A program made the position numbers and the translations under genes. Below, one piece after another: positions 8,944 to 18,064 of a stretch of 64,000 bases of DNA (position 1 is its first letter; each line of letters begins with the position of its first letter). Source of the stretch: CAINVV01 sp037137375 (lineage in GTDB: Bacteria; Bacteroidota; Bacteroidia; Bacteroidales; Prolixibacteraceae); contig JBAXKJ010000007.1 in assembly GCA_037137375.1 (NCBI GenBank), forward strand, positions 105,724-169,723. The letters are read 5' to 3'. A model generated the notes under the pieces. The model searched no databases. It was not told the origin of the DNA and saw nothing but the letters and a program-made list of their open reading frames with translations.

Positions 8944-9936
8944 TCAGCAGGAACTTCTGATCATCAACTCAGCGTTCAGGGTCATCTGGATACAGGGCCT
9001 GAGTGGATCAGAAATTCTTTGTATAAGGAGCTCTCCGGCCCTTTTCCCAATCTCATAAGCGGGCTGGCGGACGGCGGTAAGTGGCGGATTGAGGGAACTG
9101 GACCAGAACATATCGTCGAAACCCACTATTGCAATTTCAGCTGGGATCAGCTTACCGCGCTTATGAATGGTTTCAAGCGCTCCGAGTGTAATAAGGTTAT
9201 TCCCGGTAAATAAGGCGTCAGGCGGATTGGGCAAATCGAGCAATTCGGCGCAAAGGTTGACACCACTTTCATAAGAAGAATCCCCCCATCGTATCAGTGC
9301 GGGATCGAAAAGATTATTCGGCTTCAAGGCACGGCGGTAACCAGCCTCCCGCATCTTGCTTGAAGGAATTGATGGAAGTCCTGAAATATAGGCGATACGC
9401 TTATAATTGGATTTTACAAGATGTGAAACGGCTGCAAAGGCTCCCTCTTCATTGTTAACCCATACAATGTCAACATCGATACCCGCCAGTCCACGGTCGA
9501 CACAAACAACTGGAAATCCATTTTTAACAATATTCTTCAAACGCTGATCGTTCTCGCTTACAGGCGCTGCGACGAGTCCATCAATAGCCTCAGACTGAAG
9601 GATATCGAGGTACATGATCTCCTTCTTTTCATCCTGTCCGTAGTTGCACATGATGATGGCATAATTGTTTTTATAGGCTATATCCTCAATTCCTCTGAGT
9701 ACATCCACATAAAAAGGATTCTGTATATCGGGAATTAATACGCCCAACAGGTTACTGGACACCCTCTTGGAACGAAGTCTTTTGGCTACCCTACTCGGCT
9801 GATATTTAAGTTCTTTGATCACTTTCAATATCTTCATCCGGGTAGCTTCATTAACGCTTTCGCTGTTATTTAGTACCCTGGAAACTGTCGCTATAGAAAC
9901 TCCTGCCCGTTTGGCAACGTCACTCATTCCTGCCAT
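8944..9936 (-). CDS. LacI-family transcriptional regulator
   Basis: A DNA-binding repressor of about 330 residues. I choose the ATG at 9936 (or 9927), because the helix-turn-helix 'MSDVAKRAGVSIATVSRVLN' must lie at the N-terminus. A start at 10002 would prepend 22 hydrophobic residues and is unlikely. After the HTH and hinge helix ('YQPSRVAKRLRSKR') comes a periplasmic-binding-protein-like effector domain ('LGVLIPDIQNPFYVDVLRGI' onward). Operators matching the LacI type lie before its own gene (10004), before the aldolase operon (8867) and before susC (3974, 4054). I infer autoregulation and control of the whole locus by an intermediate of the pathway. Confidence 0.93.
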   Translation of the reverse strand: MAGMSDVAKRAGVSIATVSRVLNNSESVNEATRMKILKVIKELKYQPSRVAKRLRSKRVSSNLLGVLIPDIQNPFYVDVLRGIEDIAYKNNYAIIMCNYGQDEKKEIMYLDILQSEAIDGLVAAPVSENDQRLKNIVKNGFPVVCVDRGLAGIDVDIVWVNNEEGAFAAVSHLVKSNYKRIAYISGLPSIPSSKMREAGYRRALKPNNLFDPALIRWGDSSYESGVNLCAELLDLPNPPDALFTGNNLITLGALETIHKRGKLIPAEIAIVGFDDMFWSSSLNPPLTAVRQPAYEIGKRAGELLIQRISDPLRPCIQMTLNAELMIRSSC

Positions 9937-10003
9937 ATCTGCTATATTATAAATGAGTATTTGGAAACTCAGAATGAACAAAAATAGTAATCTTTCCGAC
10001 AAA

Positions 10004-10017
10004 TGTAAACGTTTTCA
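10004..10017. promoter_or_regulatory. Putative LacI-family operator between lacI and the glycosidase gene
   Basis: TGTAAACGTTTTCA lies 67 bases before the lacI start and 174 bases before the divergent gene at 10192. It shares TGTAA and CGTTT with the 8867 site and could serve both directions. Confidence 0.6.
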
Positions 10018-10191
10018 TTCTAAAACATATTTTTTATCAAAATATTATAAGGGGAATATTTCGTGGCAGTTAATTCCTTAATAAAACAACCTGCCGTAAA
10101 ATCCTAAATCTTTTTTAATATTACAATCTTATCCGGAAGAAACCTCAATGGATTTTCTATGCCGGCAAAAAAAATATAATAATATCTATAG

Positions 10192-11292
10192 GTGAAAAAA
10201 CTCATTATAACGATGCTATTGATAGCTAACTTGGTCAGTCATTCGCAGGCGGGTAACAATTCGAAGCAAGTAGCGGTGCCAGGCAAAGTCATGAAACAGA
10301 TATACGAAGAGATCAAAACTCCCTTTAAATACGGACTGGTCATGGTTCCACCCAACGACTCCAAAAAGATGGACTGTCCAAGCATCTTCCGAAAAGAGAA
10401 CAAGTGGATCATGTATTACCTGATATTTGACGGTCGCGGTTACGAGACCTGGATGGCTGAAAGCGCCGATTTGCTGCATTGGAAAAACCAGGGTCGAATC
10501 ATGTCATTTTCTGCTGATACCACCCGGTGGGACTGGAACCAAAAAGCAGGTTATATTTCCTTGCAGGATTACAAATGGGGTGGATCCTATCAATTATCAA
10601 CCTATGATGGAAAGTACTGGATGTCCTATATCGGCGGTCACACAAAAGGGTACGAAGCTGGTTTATTGTCGATTGGAATAGCAAACACCACCCAGGATCC
10701 GGCCAAAGTGCACGAATGGAGTTACTTGTCAAGGCCCGTCCTGGCAAGTACAGACAAGGATGTTCGCTGGTGGGAAAACCACACGCAGTACAAATCAACC
10801 ATTATCCGCGACAAACAAAGATTGACCGGCCATGATTTTGTCATGTTTTACAATGCTAACGGGGATAGCCTCAATGCCAAACGGGGTGCCGAAAGGATCG
10901 GCATGGCAGTGTCGGACGATATGACTCACTGGAAACGTTTCATGAAAGATCCGGTGATCAATCATCACAAGGGCATCAGCGGAGATGCCTATTTGCAGAA
11001 GATGGGGAAAGTCTGGACAATGTTTTATTTTGGTGCCTTCTGGAGCCCCGAAAAATCCAATGCCTTCAACCGGTTTGCCTGTTCCTACGACCTGGTTCAC
11101 TGGACCGACTGGGTTGGCAAGGACCTGATCTCCCCATCAGAACCCTACGATGAGACTTTTGCACATAAATCATTTGTAATCAAATGGAAAGAAGTAGTCT
11201 ACCATTTCTACTGCGCCGTAAACAAGAAACAACAACGCGGTATCGCAGTGGCAACTTCAACGGATTTAGGTAAAAGTGAAATGTCTTTCTAA
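10192..11292 (+). CDS. Secreted five-bladed beta-propeller glycosidase-like protein (GH43/GH32 superfamily)
   Basis: 366 residues from a GTG start. The signal peptide 'MKKLIITMLLIANLVSHSQA' supports this start and predicts export. The rest has the recurrent blade pattern of GH43/GH32/GH117-type propellers: 'DCPSIFRKENKWIMYYLIFDG', then 'AESADLLHWKNQGRIM', 'SDDMTHWKRF', 'SYDLVHWTDW' and 'ATSTDLGK'. These 'S-D-x-x-H-W' turns recur once per blade. The acidic Asp in 'DCPSIF' is in the position of the first-blade catalytic base. The specific family and linkage cannot be fixed by eye. It is divergent from lacI and shares its upstream region, so it probably releases the sugar handled by the locus in the periplasm or at the surface. 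Confidence 0.72.
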   Translation: MKKLIITMLLIANLVSHSQAGNNSKQVAVPGKVMKQIYEEIKTPFKYGLVMVPPNDSKKMDCPSIFRKENKWIMYYLIFDGRGYETWMAESADLLHWKNQGRIMSFSADTTRWDWNQKAGYISLQDYKWGGSYQLSTYDGKYWMSYIGGHTKGYEAGLLSIGIANTTQDPAKVHEWSYLSRPVLASTDKDVRWWENHTQYKSTIIRDKQRLTGHDFVMFYNANGDSLNAKRGAERIGMAVSDDMTHWKRFMKDPVINHHKGISGDAYLQKMGKVWTMFYFGAFWSPEKSNAFNRFACSYDLVHWTDWVGKDLISPSEPYDETFAHKSFVIKWKEVVYHFYCAVNKKQQRGIAVATSTDLGKSEMSF

Positions 11293-11295
11293 TAA

Positions 11296-12813
11296 TTATC
11301 TTGCCAAAGCGAACCAGGTGCTGTTCTCGCCATAATCTTCGACCAGACCCGACTGCTCAGTGAAGTTAAAGTGGCCGACCAGGGCAGAAATCTCCTTCCT
11401 CAGGGCAGATAGGCTATTTTCTATCAGATCATTGCGGAATCCCTTCTCCCCCAGATCGATCACCATCTGCATCGAAATAATCCGCGAAACTGCCTGTCCC
11501 AGCTCAACCATCTTCCGTTGTGACATTTCAAAATTGACATTGAAATTGAGCAGTTCCTTCAAAAATCCGGTTGCCTTGGCGGTCAAGTCATGACCATTCA
11601 GGAAAGTAAACAGATTCGATTCCTTCAATTGCTTCATCTGCTTGACGATGGCATCCGAAATTTGGGAATACAGCATGTCATTGGATCCTTCAAAAATCTG
11701 GAAAGGACGGCTATCGGTAATCCCCCTCCCACCAATATGACTCAGCCGATAGGATTTTGCGCCTACCATTTGCACCAGCGATTGAGCAGCATTCTGCATC
11801 AGATCAGTCACATAACTCTTAACAGCGTTGGCTTCCAGACCTTTCATGGAGAGATCATTTTCGATTCCGGCCTTTTCACTGCTACTTGCGCACATGGCCG
11901 AAGCAACCGTAAAAGAGGATTGAAGTTCGGAAAGCCGGTACTGAACCTGGTCATATTCCATCAATCTTTTTCCTGAGACCGAGCGTTCGCGCGTATGGGC
12001 AATCGCCTCATCCATCATCCGTTGGATAAAACCTAATGCCATACCTGGAAACTGCAGACGACTTCTATGAAGCAAATCCAGAAGTAACTTAATACCGGTC
12101 GAATGCGGCTGCAAACGATAAAGAGAAGGAATATCCACATCGATCCTATTTCGGCCGTAAGGAATCTGATAGAGACCCAGGTTATCGAAAAACTCTTCCA
12201 CAACAATCTGCTGCCGATCCTGATTCACGTCGCAGACAAAAAAGTCAATATCCCGCTTCAATTCACCACTTTTCAGCTGCTCACGTGCCGTTAGTAACCA
12301 GAAATCAGCCCAACCTGTGAGTCCAGCCCAATGTTTGGTGCCCTTGACATTATATAAGCCTCCATCAGAAGTGAAGGAAGTCTGCATATTCAAGGCATCA
12401 CTTCCATGACCTGGCTCCGTAATCATCAGCCCGCCCATGTTCTGAGCAGTCATAAAGCGTTCAAATACAGCCTTTTTTGCCTCCTCTGTGCCGTATTTTG
12501 CAAGCGGCTGCAGAAAAAGTGCAGAATTAATACCAAGTGTCAGGGAAAGTGCCAGTGATTCGTAGGAGGCAGCCGAAAGCATCGCGAGCATCTCCTCTAC
12601 CTTACCACCCCTGCCACCATATTCCTCAGGGATATTGATTGACAATGGATTGCACGACATTACCTCTCTCATCACGAAGGGAGGCATTCCTCTTTTGGTG
12701 GCTAACTGATCAATATCGGCCCTGACACGATAAGCGTGCCTGCTTTTGGTGCGAAAATCTTCGAGGAAAATATCAAAGGGAACTTGGTGATTGGATGATG
12801 CTGCTTGAGTCAT
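11296..12813 (-). CDS. Acyl-CoA dehydrogenase family protein
   Basis: A 505-residue FAD enzyme that oxidises acyl-CoA thioesters to trans-2-enoyl-CoA. The N-terminal helical domain is followed by the middle beta-domain with 'MITEPGHGSDALNM' (residues about 134-147, FAD/substrate contact) and 'GTKHWAGLTGWADFW'. The C-terminal domain carries 'FEGSNDMLYSQI', where the Glu is in the usual catalytic-base region of the family. Roughly 120 residues follow this motif, longer than the standard 380-residue enzymes, giving a helical tail as in some long-chain or uncharacterised ACADs. It converges with the 10192 gene with only 3 bases between stop codons. No electron-transfer flavoprotein gene is nearby. 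Confidence 0.88.
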   Translation of the reverse strand: MTQAASSNHQVPFDIFLEDFRTKSRHAYRVRADIDQLATKRGMPPFVMREVMSCNPLSINIPEEYGGRGGKVEEMLAMLSAASYESLALSLTLGINSALFLQPLAKYGTEEAKKAVFERFMTAQNMGGLMITEPGHGSDALNMQTSFTSDGGLYNVKGTKHWAGLTGWADFWLLTAREQLKSGELKRDIDFFVCDVNQDRQQIVVEEFFDNLGLYQIPYGRNRIDVDIPSLYRLQPHSTGIKLLLDLLHRSRLQFPGMALGFIQRMMDEAIAHTRERSVSGKRLMEYDQVQYRLSELQSSFTVASAMCASSSEKAGIENDLSMKGLEANAVKSYVTDLMQNAAQSLVQMVGAKSYRLSHIGGRGITDSRPFQIFEGSNDMLYSQISDAIVKQMKQLKESNLFTFLNGHDLTAKATGFLKELLNFNVNFEMSQRKMVELGQAVSRIISMQMVIDLGEKGFRNDLIENSLSALRKEISALVGHFNFTEQSGLVEDYGENSTWFALAR

Positions 12814-13031
12814 TTGTAGTAAATTAATTATCCATTATACCACAATGCCTCTAAAAGGTTACGTGATGTTATCCAGATCTGCTTTCGGCCAAGCCCATTC
12901 CTTCCACGGAAAACATTCTGACTGCCATTTTTTAGGGAATAATAATTGAAATTAGGATTGTTCTGTTTTTCGAATTAATTAATAATGAAATTTGGCTATT
13001 TTTAATGAAATTTTTAACACCATTTCTAATT

Positions 13032-14360
13032 ATGTCTGAAAATATCAGGAAAAAATTAAATCGTCGTTCCTTCTTTGGAACCTCGATGATGGGTGCTGCA
13101 GGACTGGCATTAATGCCCGGGGTCCTGTCGGCCTCTTCTTCAGTGTCATCACCTGCTCCTGCCGATGTAAAACTTGGTTTCATCGGAATGGGCCAACAAT
13201 CCATGTTCTTGTTAACCGGATTCCTCCAGGTACCAGGAGTTGAAGTCCTTGCAGGATGCGACGTCTATGGAATTAAGCGCAAAAGATTCGAAAAACGGGT
13301 GAACGAATTCAATGCGAAAAAGGGCATTACCTCCAAAGTCGTTACTTTCGAAAAATTTGAAGATCTGCTAAAAATCAAGGAAATCAATGCAGTAGTGATT
13401 GCTGTTCCGGACCATTCTCATGCCAGAATAGCTATCGCAGCCCTGAAAGCAGGTAAAGAGGTCTATCTGGAAAAGCCGCTGACATTTACAATTAAAGAAG
13501 GTCAGGAACTTGTCAAATGCGTTCGTGAGAATAAGCGCATTCTCGCTGTTGGCAGCATGCAGAGATCTACCCCAAATTTCCAGAATGCCGTTAAGCTCGT
13601 TCAGTCAGGCGCCATCGGGAAAATCGAAAAGGTAAATGCTTATGTTGGCGCTCCTCCGAAACCATACAATCTGCCTGCTGAACCGGTACCTGCAGATCTG
13701 AACTGGGATTTGTGGCTGGGCTCACTGACTGCAAAAATTCATTACAACCACGAACTCGATCCGCCTATTTCAATTGATCCTGAAGTAAAAGAGAAGATGT
13801 GGGGCGCCTGGCGCTGGTACACTGAAATGGGTGGTGGATTCACCACCGACTGGGGCGCTCACATGTTCGACATCGCTCAATGGGGCCTGGGAATGGACAA
13901 AAATGGTCCGGTCGAAATTTCACCTATCGGGGATGGCACTGAATACATGACTTTCAAATATGCTAATGGAGTCGTGATGACCTCTGAACCTTTTGATGAA
14001 AAGAAGACGAAGGGTGTCAAATTTTGGGGAACAAAAGGCTGGATTGAAGTGGCACGGGGTTATTTCAAATCTTCAGATCCAACATTAGCTCCGGCAAAAA
14101 AGGATGAAAATGGTCCGGCCGAAACAAATGTACCTCACCAATTGGATTTCGTGGAAGCCATTCGCGCACATAGAGATCCAATAGTTCCTGTAGAGGTTGG
14201 ACACAGCAGTTGCACCGTCTGCACATTGGGCAACATTGCGTGTCAGTTAAGGAGAACCATCAAATGGGATCCGATCAAACAGGTCTTCATCGACGACAAA
14301 GATGGTGCGGCAACCAAGATGATGCATTACGAATACCGCAAGGGATATACTTTGCTGTAG
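13032..14360 (+). CDS. Tat-exported Gfo/Idh/MocA-family oxidoreductase
   Basis: 442 residues from ATG 13032. An ATG at 13005 would add nine residues before the Tat n-region. The N-terminus has a twin-arginine signal ('NRRSFFG' then a hydrophobic stretch ending near 'GVLSASS'), so it is exported folded with bound NAD(P). The Rossmann fold follows ('KLGFIGMG'), then 'VPDHSHA' and the conserved 'EKPLT' with the catalytic-region Lys (residues 147-149), and a GFO_IDH_MocA C-terminal domain. Exported members of this family include NAD-dependent glycosidases and glycoside 3-dehydrogenases. It stands alone between convergent and repeat regions and is followed by a strong terminator. Confidence 0.88.
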   Translation: MSENIRKKLNRRSFFGTSMMGAAGLALMPGVLSASSSVSSPAPADVKLGFIGMGQQSMFLLTGFLQVPGVEVLAGCDVYGIKRKRFEKRVNEFNAKKGITSKVVTFEKFEDLLKIKEINAVVIAVPDHSHARIAIAALKAGKEVYLEKPLTFTIKEGQELVKCVRENKRILAVGSMQRSTPNFQNAVKLVQSGAIGKIEKVNAYVGAPPKPYNLPAEPVPADLNWDLWLGSLTAKIHYNHELDPPISIDPEVKEKMWGAWRWYTEMGGGFTTDWGAHMFDIAQWGLGMDKNGPVEISPIGDGTEYMTFKYANGVVMTSEPFDEKKTKGVKFWGTKGWIEVARGYFKSSDPTLAPAKKDENGPAETNVPHQLDFVEAIRAHRDPIVPVEVGHSSCTVCTLGNIACQLRRTIKWDPIKQVFIDDKDGAATKMMHYEYRKGYTLL

Positions 14361-14370
14361 CCTGAATAAA

Positions 14371-14415
14371 TAACAAAAGCGGCTGTCTCGATCATCAAGG
14401 CAGCCGCTTTTGTTA
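14371..14415 (+). terminator. Intrinsic terminator after the Gfo/Idh/MocA gene
   Basis: A perfect 15-base-pair stem (TAACAAAAGCGGCTG pairing with CAGCCGCTTTTGTTA) with a 15-base loop, starting 11 bases after the stop codon. A-rich and T-rich ends allow it to work in both directions. Confidence 0.85.
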
Positions 14416-14482
14416 TTCTCTTATTATTGAGTCCCTTCGACAGGCCAAATATTTCAAACAACCAAAGTACTTATTACTATTG

Positions 14483-14505
14483 CCTGCAGATTGCAAATCT
14501 GCAGG
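14483..14505. repeat. 23-base palindromic repeat, copy 1 (CCTG/CAGG variant)
   Basis: Arms CCTGCAGATT and AATCTGCAGG around a GCA centre. It belongs to the same family as copies at 20319 and 46159-46341. It lies between the terminator at 14371 and the end of the korB gene. Confidence 0.8.
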
Positions 14506-14587
14506 AGCACTATGCTGCCCTTACGCTCTCATTTTCCCATTTTCCACATTTTCCCAGTTCTCATCTTCCTACCTACCCATTTTCCAA

Positions 14588-15607
14588 TTATTCCACCGTC
14601 CAGGTATTGCCGCTCTGCAGCAACTGATCCATCGAAGAAATCTTAGATTTTGCCTTCGCCTCGGCTATTTGCTCAACCATCGCCTGGTCGTACACTTTGG
14701 ATGGTACTGCCCGGATGACTCCCATAGCCACCGGAAAATCCGGCAACTTCATGTTAATAAGCGACTGGTGCAGGAATCCGTCCTGGTCTGAAGCGTCATG
14801 CACGAGAATGTCTTCCATTTTCGCTCCATCCTCACCAATCCTGACGACGCAAAGTTTACCTTTCTTATCCAGGACAATACCTTTATCTCGGTTATTCCCA
14901 AATATCATCGGTTCCCCATGCTTCAGGAAGATCTGATGTTCTTCCCTTGTTTTCGGATCCGTAATTGCCTCATGAACGCCATCATTGAAGATCACGCAGT
15001 TCTGAAGTACTTCGACCAATGAGGTTCCCTTAAATTTGGCGGCCTCCTCGAAGACCTCCTGCGAATGCTTCAGGTTGTTGTCGACGCAACGGGCAAAGAA
15101 GGTTCCACCTGCTCCCAGGACGAGCTGTCCGGGTACGAAAGGATCTTCAATGGTACCCATTGGCGAGGTCTTGGTAACAAAACCACGATCGGTAGTCGGG
15201 GAATATTGCCCCTTGGTTAACCCGTATATTTTATTGTTAAACAGGATGATATTGAGGTCTATATTTCTGCGGATGGCGTGAATAAAATGGTTTCCGCCGA
15301 TAGCAAGTGCGTCACCGTCTCCGGTAATTTCCCATACTGTCAGTTTCGGATTGGCGCATTTCACACCTGAGGCAATAGCCGCTGCCCTACCGTGAATGGT
15401 ATGAAAACCATAGGTACTCATATAATAAGGGAACCTCGAAGAGCATCCAATACCTGATATGACGGCAAAATCTTCGTGACGGATACCCAGATTGGCCATG
15501 GCCTTCTGGATACCATTCAATACAGCATGGTCACCGCATCCGGGGCACCATCTAACTTCGTTTTCACTCTTGAAGTCCTTAAGCGTATAATTCAATGATT
15601 CCAGCAT
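14588..15607 (-). CDS. korB: 2-oxoacid:ferredoxin oxidoreductase, beta subunit
   Basis: 339 residues; the thiamine-pyrophosphate subunit of a 2-oxoglutarate (or related 2-oxoacid) ferredoxin oxidoreductase. The motif 'WCPGCGDHAVLNGIQ' (residues 21-35) and the TPP/Mg signature 'EITGDGDALAIGG' through 'NNKIYGLTKGQYSPTT' are typical of the KorB type. With KorA it decarboxylates 2-oxoglutarate to succinyl-CoA, passing electrons to ferredoxin. Its start is 2 bases from the korA stop, so they are co-transcribed and probably translationally coupled. Substrate choice (2-oxoglutarate rather than pyruvate or branched-chain oxoacids) rests on overall similarity. Confidence 0.92.
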   Translation of the reverse strand: MLESLNYTLKDFKSENEVRWCPGCGDHAVLNGIQKAMANLGIRHEDFAVISGIGCSSRFPYYMSTYGFHTIHGRAAAIASGVKCANPKLTVWEITGDGDALAIGGNHFIHAIRRNIDLNIILFNNKIYGLTKGQYSPTTDRGFVTKTSPMGTIEDPFVPGQLVLGAGGTFFARCVDNNLKHSQEVFEEAAKFKGTSLVEVLQNCVIFNDGVHEAITDPKTREEHQIFLKHGEPMIFGNNRDKGIVLDKKGKLCVVRIGEDGAKMEDILVHDASDQDGFLHQSLINMKLPDFPVAMGVIRAVPSKVYDQAMVEQIAEAKAKSKISSMDQLLQSGNTWTVE

Positions 15608-15609
15608 GA

Positions 15610-17451
15610 TTACTCCTCCATTAGTTTTACAAAGTTTTCTGATAGTTCCTGGATAGTGAATGGTAATCCCTGAACCTTATTGAATTGATGGTATTTGAAT
15701 TCCGGCAATTTATCCCGAAGGTAACTGACGAATTGTCCGAGGTTTAATTCGCAGACGACAATTTTCTTAAATCCCGCAAACACAGTGGCTGTATTAGCTG
15801 GCAGAGGTTTGATATAATTAAAATGGGCAAGACTGACTTTGACACCGGTCTCCAGTAATTCACGGACAGCGGTGTCCAGATGACCCAGCGTACCGCCCCA
15901 ACCAACGACCAGTAGATCGCCCGAAGTTTCTCCAACAACCTCTACGTCAGGGACCATATCCACCACCCTGTCTACCTTATCGCGCCGGATTTCACACATC
16001 AGCTGATGGTTAGCCGGATCGTGACTCACGTTCCCGTTAGGATCCTTTTCCAATCCGCCGATCCTGTGCTGAAATCCATCCATCCCCGGGAAAGCCCATT
16101 CACGGGCAAGTGTCTGAGGATCTCGTTTATATGGTTTAAATGTAGCCGGATCTTTCGCGATGCGCGGAGTAATCGACGGCAACTCGGCAAGGGTCGGGAC
16201 TTTCCAGGGCTCTGTTCCGTTACCGAGGAAACCGTCTGTCAGCAGTACCACGGGAACCATGCGTTCCAGGGCAATCTTGGCCGACATAAAGGCATAATGG
16301 AAACAATCTGAAGGAGTAGAAGCAGCTACCACGACCACCGGACTCTCCCCGTTTCGGCCGTAAAGCGTCTGTAACAGATCCGATTGTTCCGTCTTGGTTG
16401 GCAGACCTGTTGAAGGACCGCCACGTTGAACGTTGACGACTACCAATGGCAATTCGGCCATCACTCCCAGACCAAGCGCCTCTGATTTCAGGGCAAAGCC
16501 CGGACCGGAGGTAGAAGTTACGGCGAGGTCTCCGGCAAAGGCTGCACCTATGGAAGTACAGATACCGGCAATTTCATCCTCCGCCTGAAAACTCTTGACG
16601 CCCAAATCCTTGCGTTCTGAAAGAGCCTGCAGGACCTCCGTGGCTGGAGTAATAGGATACGAACCGATGAAGAGCTCAAGCCCGGCTTTCTCGGCAGCAG
16701 CAAGAAGTCCCCACGCAGTGGCGTAGTTTCCGTTGATGTTCCGGTAGAGTCCCTTTTCGATGGGAGCAGGATGAACAACATATCGTGGTGTCATGTGCTG
16801 CAGGTTCCATGCATAATTGTAACCAGCATGCAATACCTTGAGGTTCGACTCGAGCACCAGCTCTTTCTTTCCGAATTTCTTGGTAATATAATTCTCAATA
16901 TAATCGAGTGGACGGCTAAAGACCCAGCAGATCAGCCCGAGCGCGAACATATTCTTACTCCTGAGGATACTCTTGTTATCAATCTCGAAATCCTTGAGGG
17001 CCTCCCGGGTCAATTGTGTAATCGGCACTCCAACTTTTATGTAATCGATCAGATTCAACTCGGTAAAGGGATCATCGGTCACAAACTTTGCCTTTTCAAA
17101 ATTCTTCTGATTGAAGCTGTCAGAATCATAGAAAATCGTGCCGCCCGGCATCATAAATTTCGCATTAGCCTTAACAGCCGCGGGATTCATGGCAACCAGA
17201 ACATGAGCCAAATCGCCTGGAGTGCTGATTTTCTTCTTGCCGAACTGCAGCTGAAAACCGGATACACCGGCTACAGTCCCTTGAGGAGCACGAATTTCAG
17301 ATGGGTAATCGGGGAAGGTTGAAATATCATTTCCCATCAAGGCCGAAGTATCGGAAAACAGGGTTCCCGTCAGCTGCATGCCGTCGCCGGAATCGCCCGA
17401 AAACCTGATCGACACTTCTTCAAGCTCAATCACTTTTGTTTGTATGGACAT
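15610..17451 (-). CDS. korA: 2-oxoacid:ferredoxin oxidoreductase, alpha subunit with fused gamma domain
   Basis: 613 residues. The N-terminal part is the gamma domain ('RFSGDSGDGMQLTG', then 'FPDYPSEIRAPQG'). The alpha pyrimidine-binding domain follows from about residue 240 ('YATAWGLLAAAEKAGLELFI', 'GSYPITPATEVL', 'EDEIAGICTSIGAAFAG'), then the C-terminal domain II. This gamma-alpha fusion is the usual arrangement for Bacteroidota KorA. It forms a cytoplasmic complex with KorB, linking carbon oxidation to reduced ferredoxin. It is first in a two-gene operon, divergent from the gamma carbonic anhydrase gene with 56 bases between starts. Confidence 0.93.
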   Translation of the reverse strand: MSIQTKVIELEEVSIRFSGDSGDGMQLTGTLFSDTSALMGNDISTFPDYPSEIRAPQGTVAGVSGFQLQFGKKKISTPGDLAHVLVAMNPAAVKANAKFMMPGGTIFYDSDSFNQKNFEKAKFVTDDPFTELNLIDYIKVGVPITQLTREALKDFEIDNKSILRSKNMFALGLICWVFSRPLDYIENYITKKFGKKELVLESNLKVLHAGYNYAWNLQHMTPRYVVHPAPIEKGLYRNINGNYATAWGLLAAAEKAGLELFIGSYPITPATEVLQALSERKDLGVKSFQAEDEIAGICTSIGAAFAGDLAVTSTSGPGFALKSEALGLGVMAELPLVVVNVQRGGPSTGLPTKTEQSDLLQTLYGRNGESPVVVVAASTPSDCFHYAFMSAKIALERMVPVVLLTDGFLGNGTEPWKVPTLAELPSITPRIAKDPATFKPYKRDPQTLAREWAFPGMDGFQHRIGGLEKDPNGNVSHDPANHQLMCEIRRDKVDRVVDMVPDVEVVGETSGDLLVVGWGGTLGHLDTAVRELLETGVKVSLAHFNYIKPLPANTATVFAGFKKIVVCELNLGQFVSYLRDKLPEFKYHQFNKVQGLPFTIQELSENFVKLMEE

Positions 17452-17472
17452 ATGGTTGATTTAATTATTTGC

Positions 17473-17493
17473 TACTTTTGAACCACAAAATTA
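17473..17493. promoter_or_regulatory. Back-to-back candidate -7 elements of the korA / carbonic anhydrase divergent promoter
   Basis: Plus-strand TACTTTTG (17473-17480) and minus-strand TAATTTTG (17486-17493) both match the Bacteroidota -7 consensus TAnnTTTG and point away toward the plus-strand and minus-strand genes. Leaders would be about 20-30 bases. No convincing -33 box was found for either. Confidence 0.4.
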
Positions 17494-17507
17494 AACTTTT
17501 TTAGAAA

Positions 17508-18020
17508 ATGGCCATCATAAAAACGTTACTGGGCAAAACACCTGTTTTTGGCCGGAATTGTTTCCTTGCGGAGAATGCCGTGGTGATTGGTGACACCGAA
17601 ATGGGCGACAATTGCAGCGTATGGTTTGGCGCCGTAATCCGGGGTGATGTAAACAGCATCCGGATTGGAAACAATGTAAACATACAGGATAATGCTGTTA
17701 TCCATGGTACTTTCGAAAAATCAGCTACCACTATCGGCGACAATGTCTCCATTGCTCACGGAGCGATTGTGCATGGCTGCACCATACATAAGAATGTCCT
17801 GATTGGGATGAATTCTGTGGTACTCGATGATGCGGTCATTCATAGTAACTCGATCGTTGCTGCCGGGGCAGTGGTAACAAAAGGGACAGTCGTCGAATCA
17901 GGATCTGTTTATGCAGGTTCACCGGCAAAAAAAATCAAAGAGATCAGCATCGAACTGATTGAAAATGAGATAAACCGAATTGCCAGCAATTATCACACTT
18001 ATTCGAGCTGGTACCAATAA
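17508..18020 (+). CDS. Gamma-carbonic anhydrase-like hexapeptide-repeat protein
   Basis: 170 residues forming a left-handed beta-helix, with hexapeptide repeats running from about residue 12 ('GRNCFLAENAVVIGDTEMGD') to 135. The family's metal-ligand His residues are visible in 'AVIHGTF' and 'SIAHGAIVHGC'. Members are trimeric and bind zinc or iron between subunits. Some hydrate CO2, while others (PaaY, YrdA, CaiE) have different or unknown roles, so carbonic anhydrase activity is only likely. The short C-terminal helix after 'GSPAKKIKEIS' is typical. It is followed by a sugar transporter gene 44 bases later, possibly the start of a longer transcript. Confidence 0.88.
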   Translation: MAIIKTLLGKTPVFGRNCFLAENAVVIGDTEMGDNCSVWFGAVIRGDVNSIRIGNNVNIQDNAVIHGTFEKSATTIGDNVSIAHGAIVHGCTIHKNVLIGMNSVVLDDAVIHSNSIVAAGAVVTKGTVVESGSVYAGSPAKKIKEISIELIENEINRIASNYHTYSSWYQ

Positions 18021-18064
18021 CATTTTTCATTATTTTGTGAACTAACTACCAAAAACAATAACAT

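Noticed and set aside
14510..14590. Pyrimidine-rich low-complexity stretch (runs of CCCATTTTCC-like sequence)
   Set aside because: It contains no gene, stem or promoter match that I can support.
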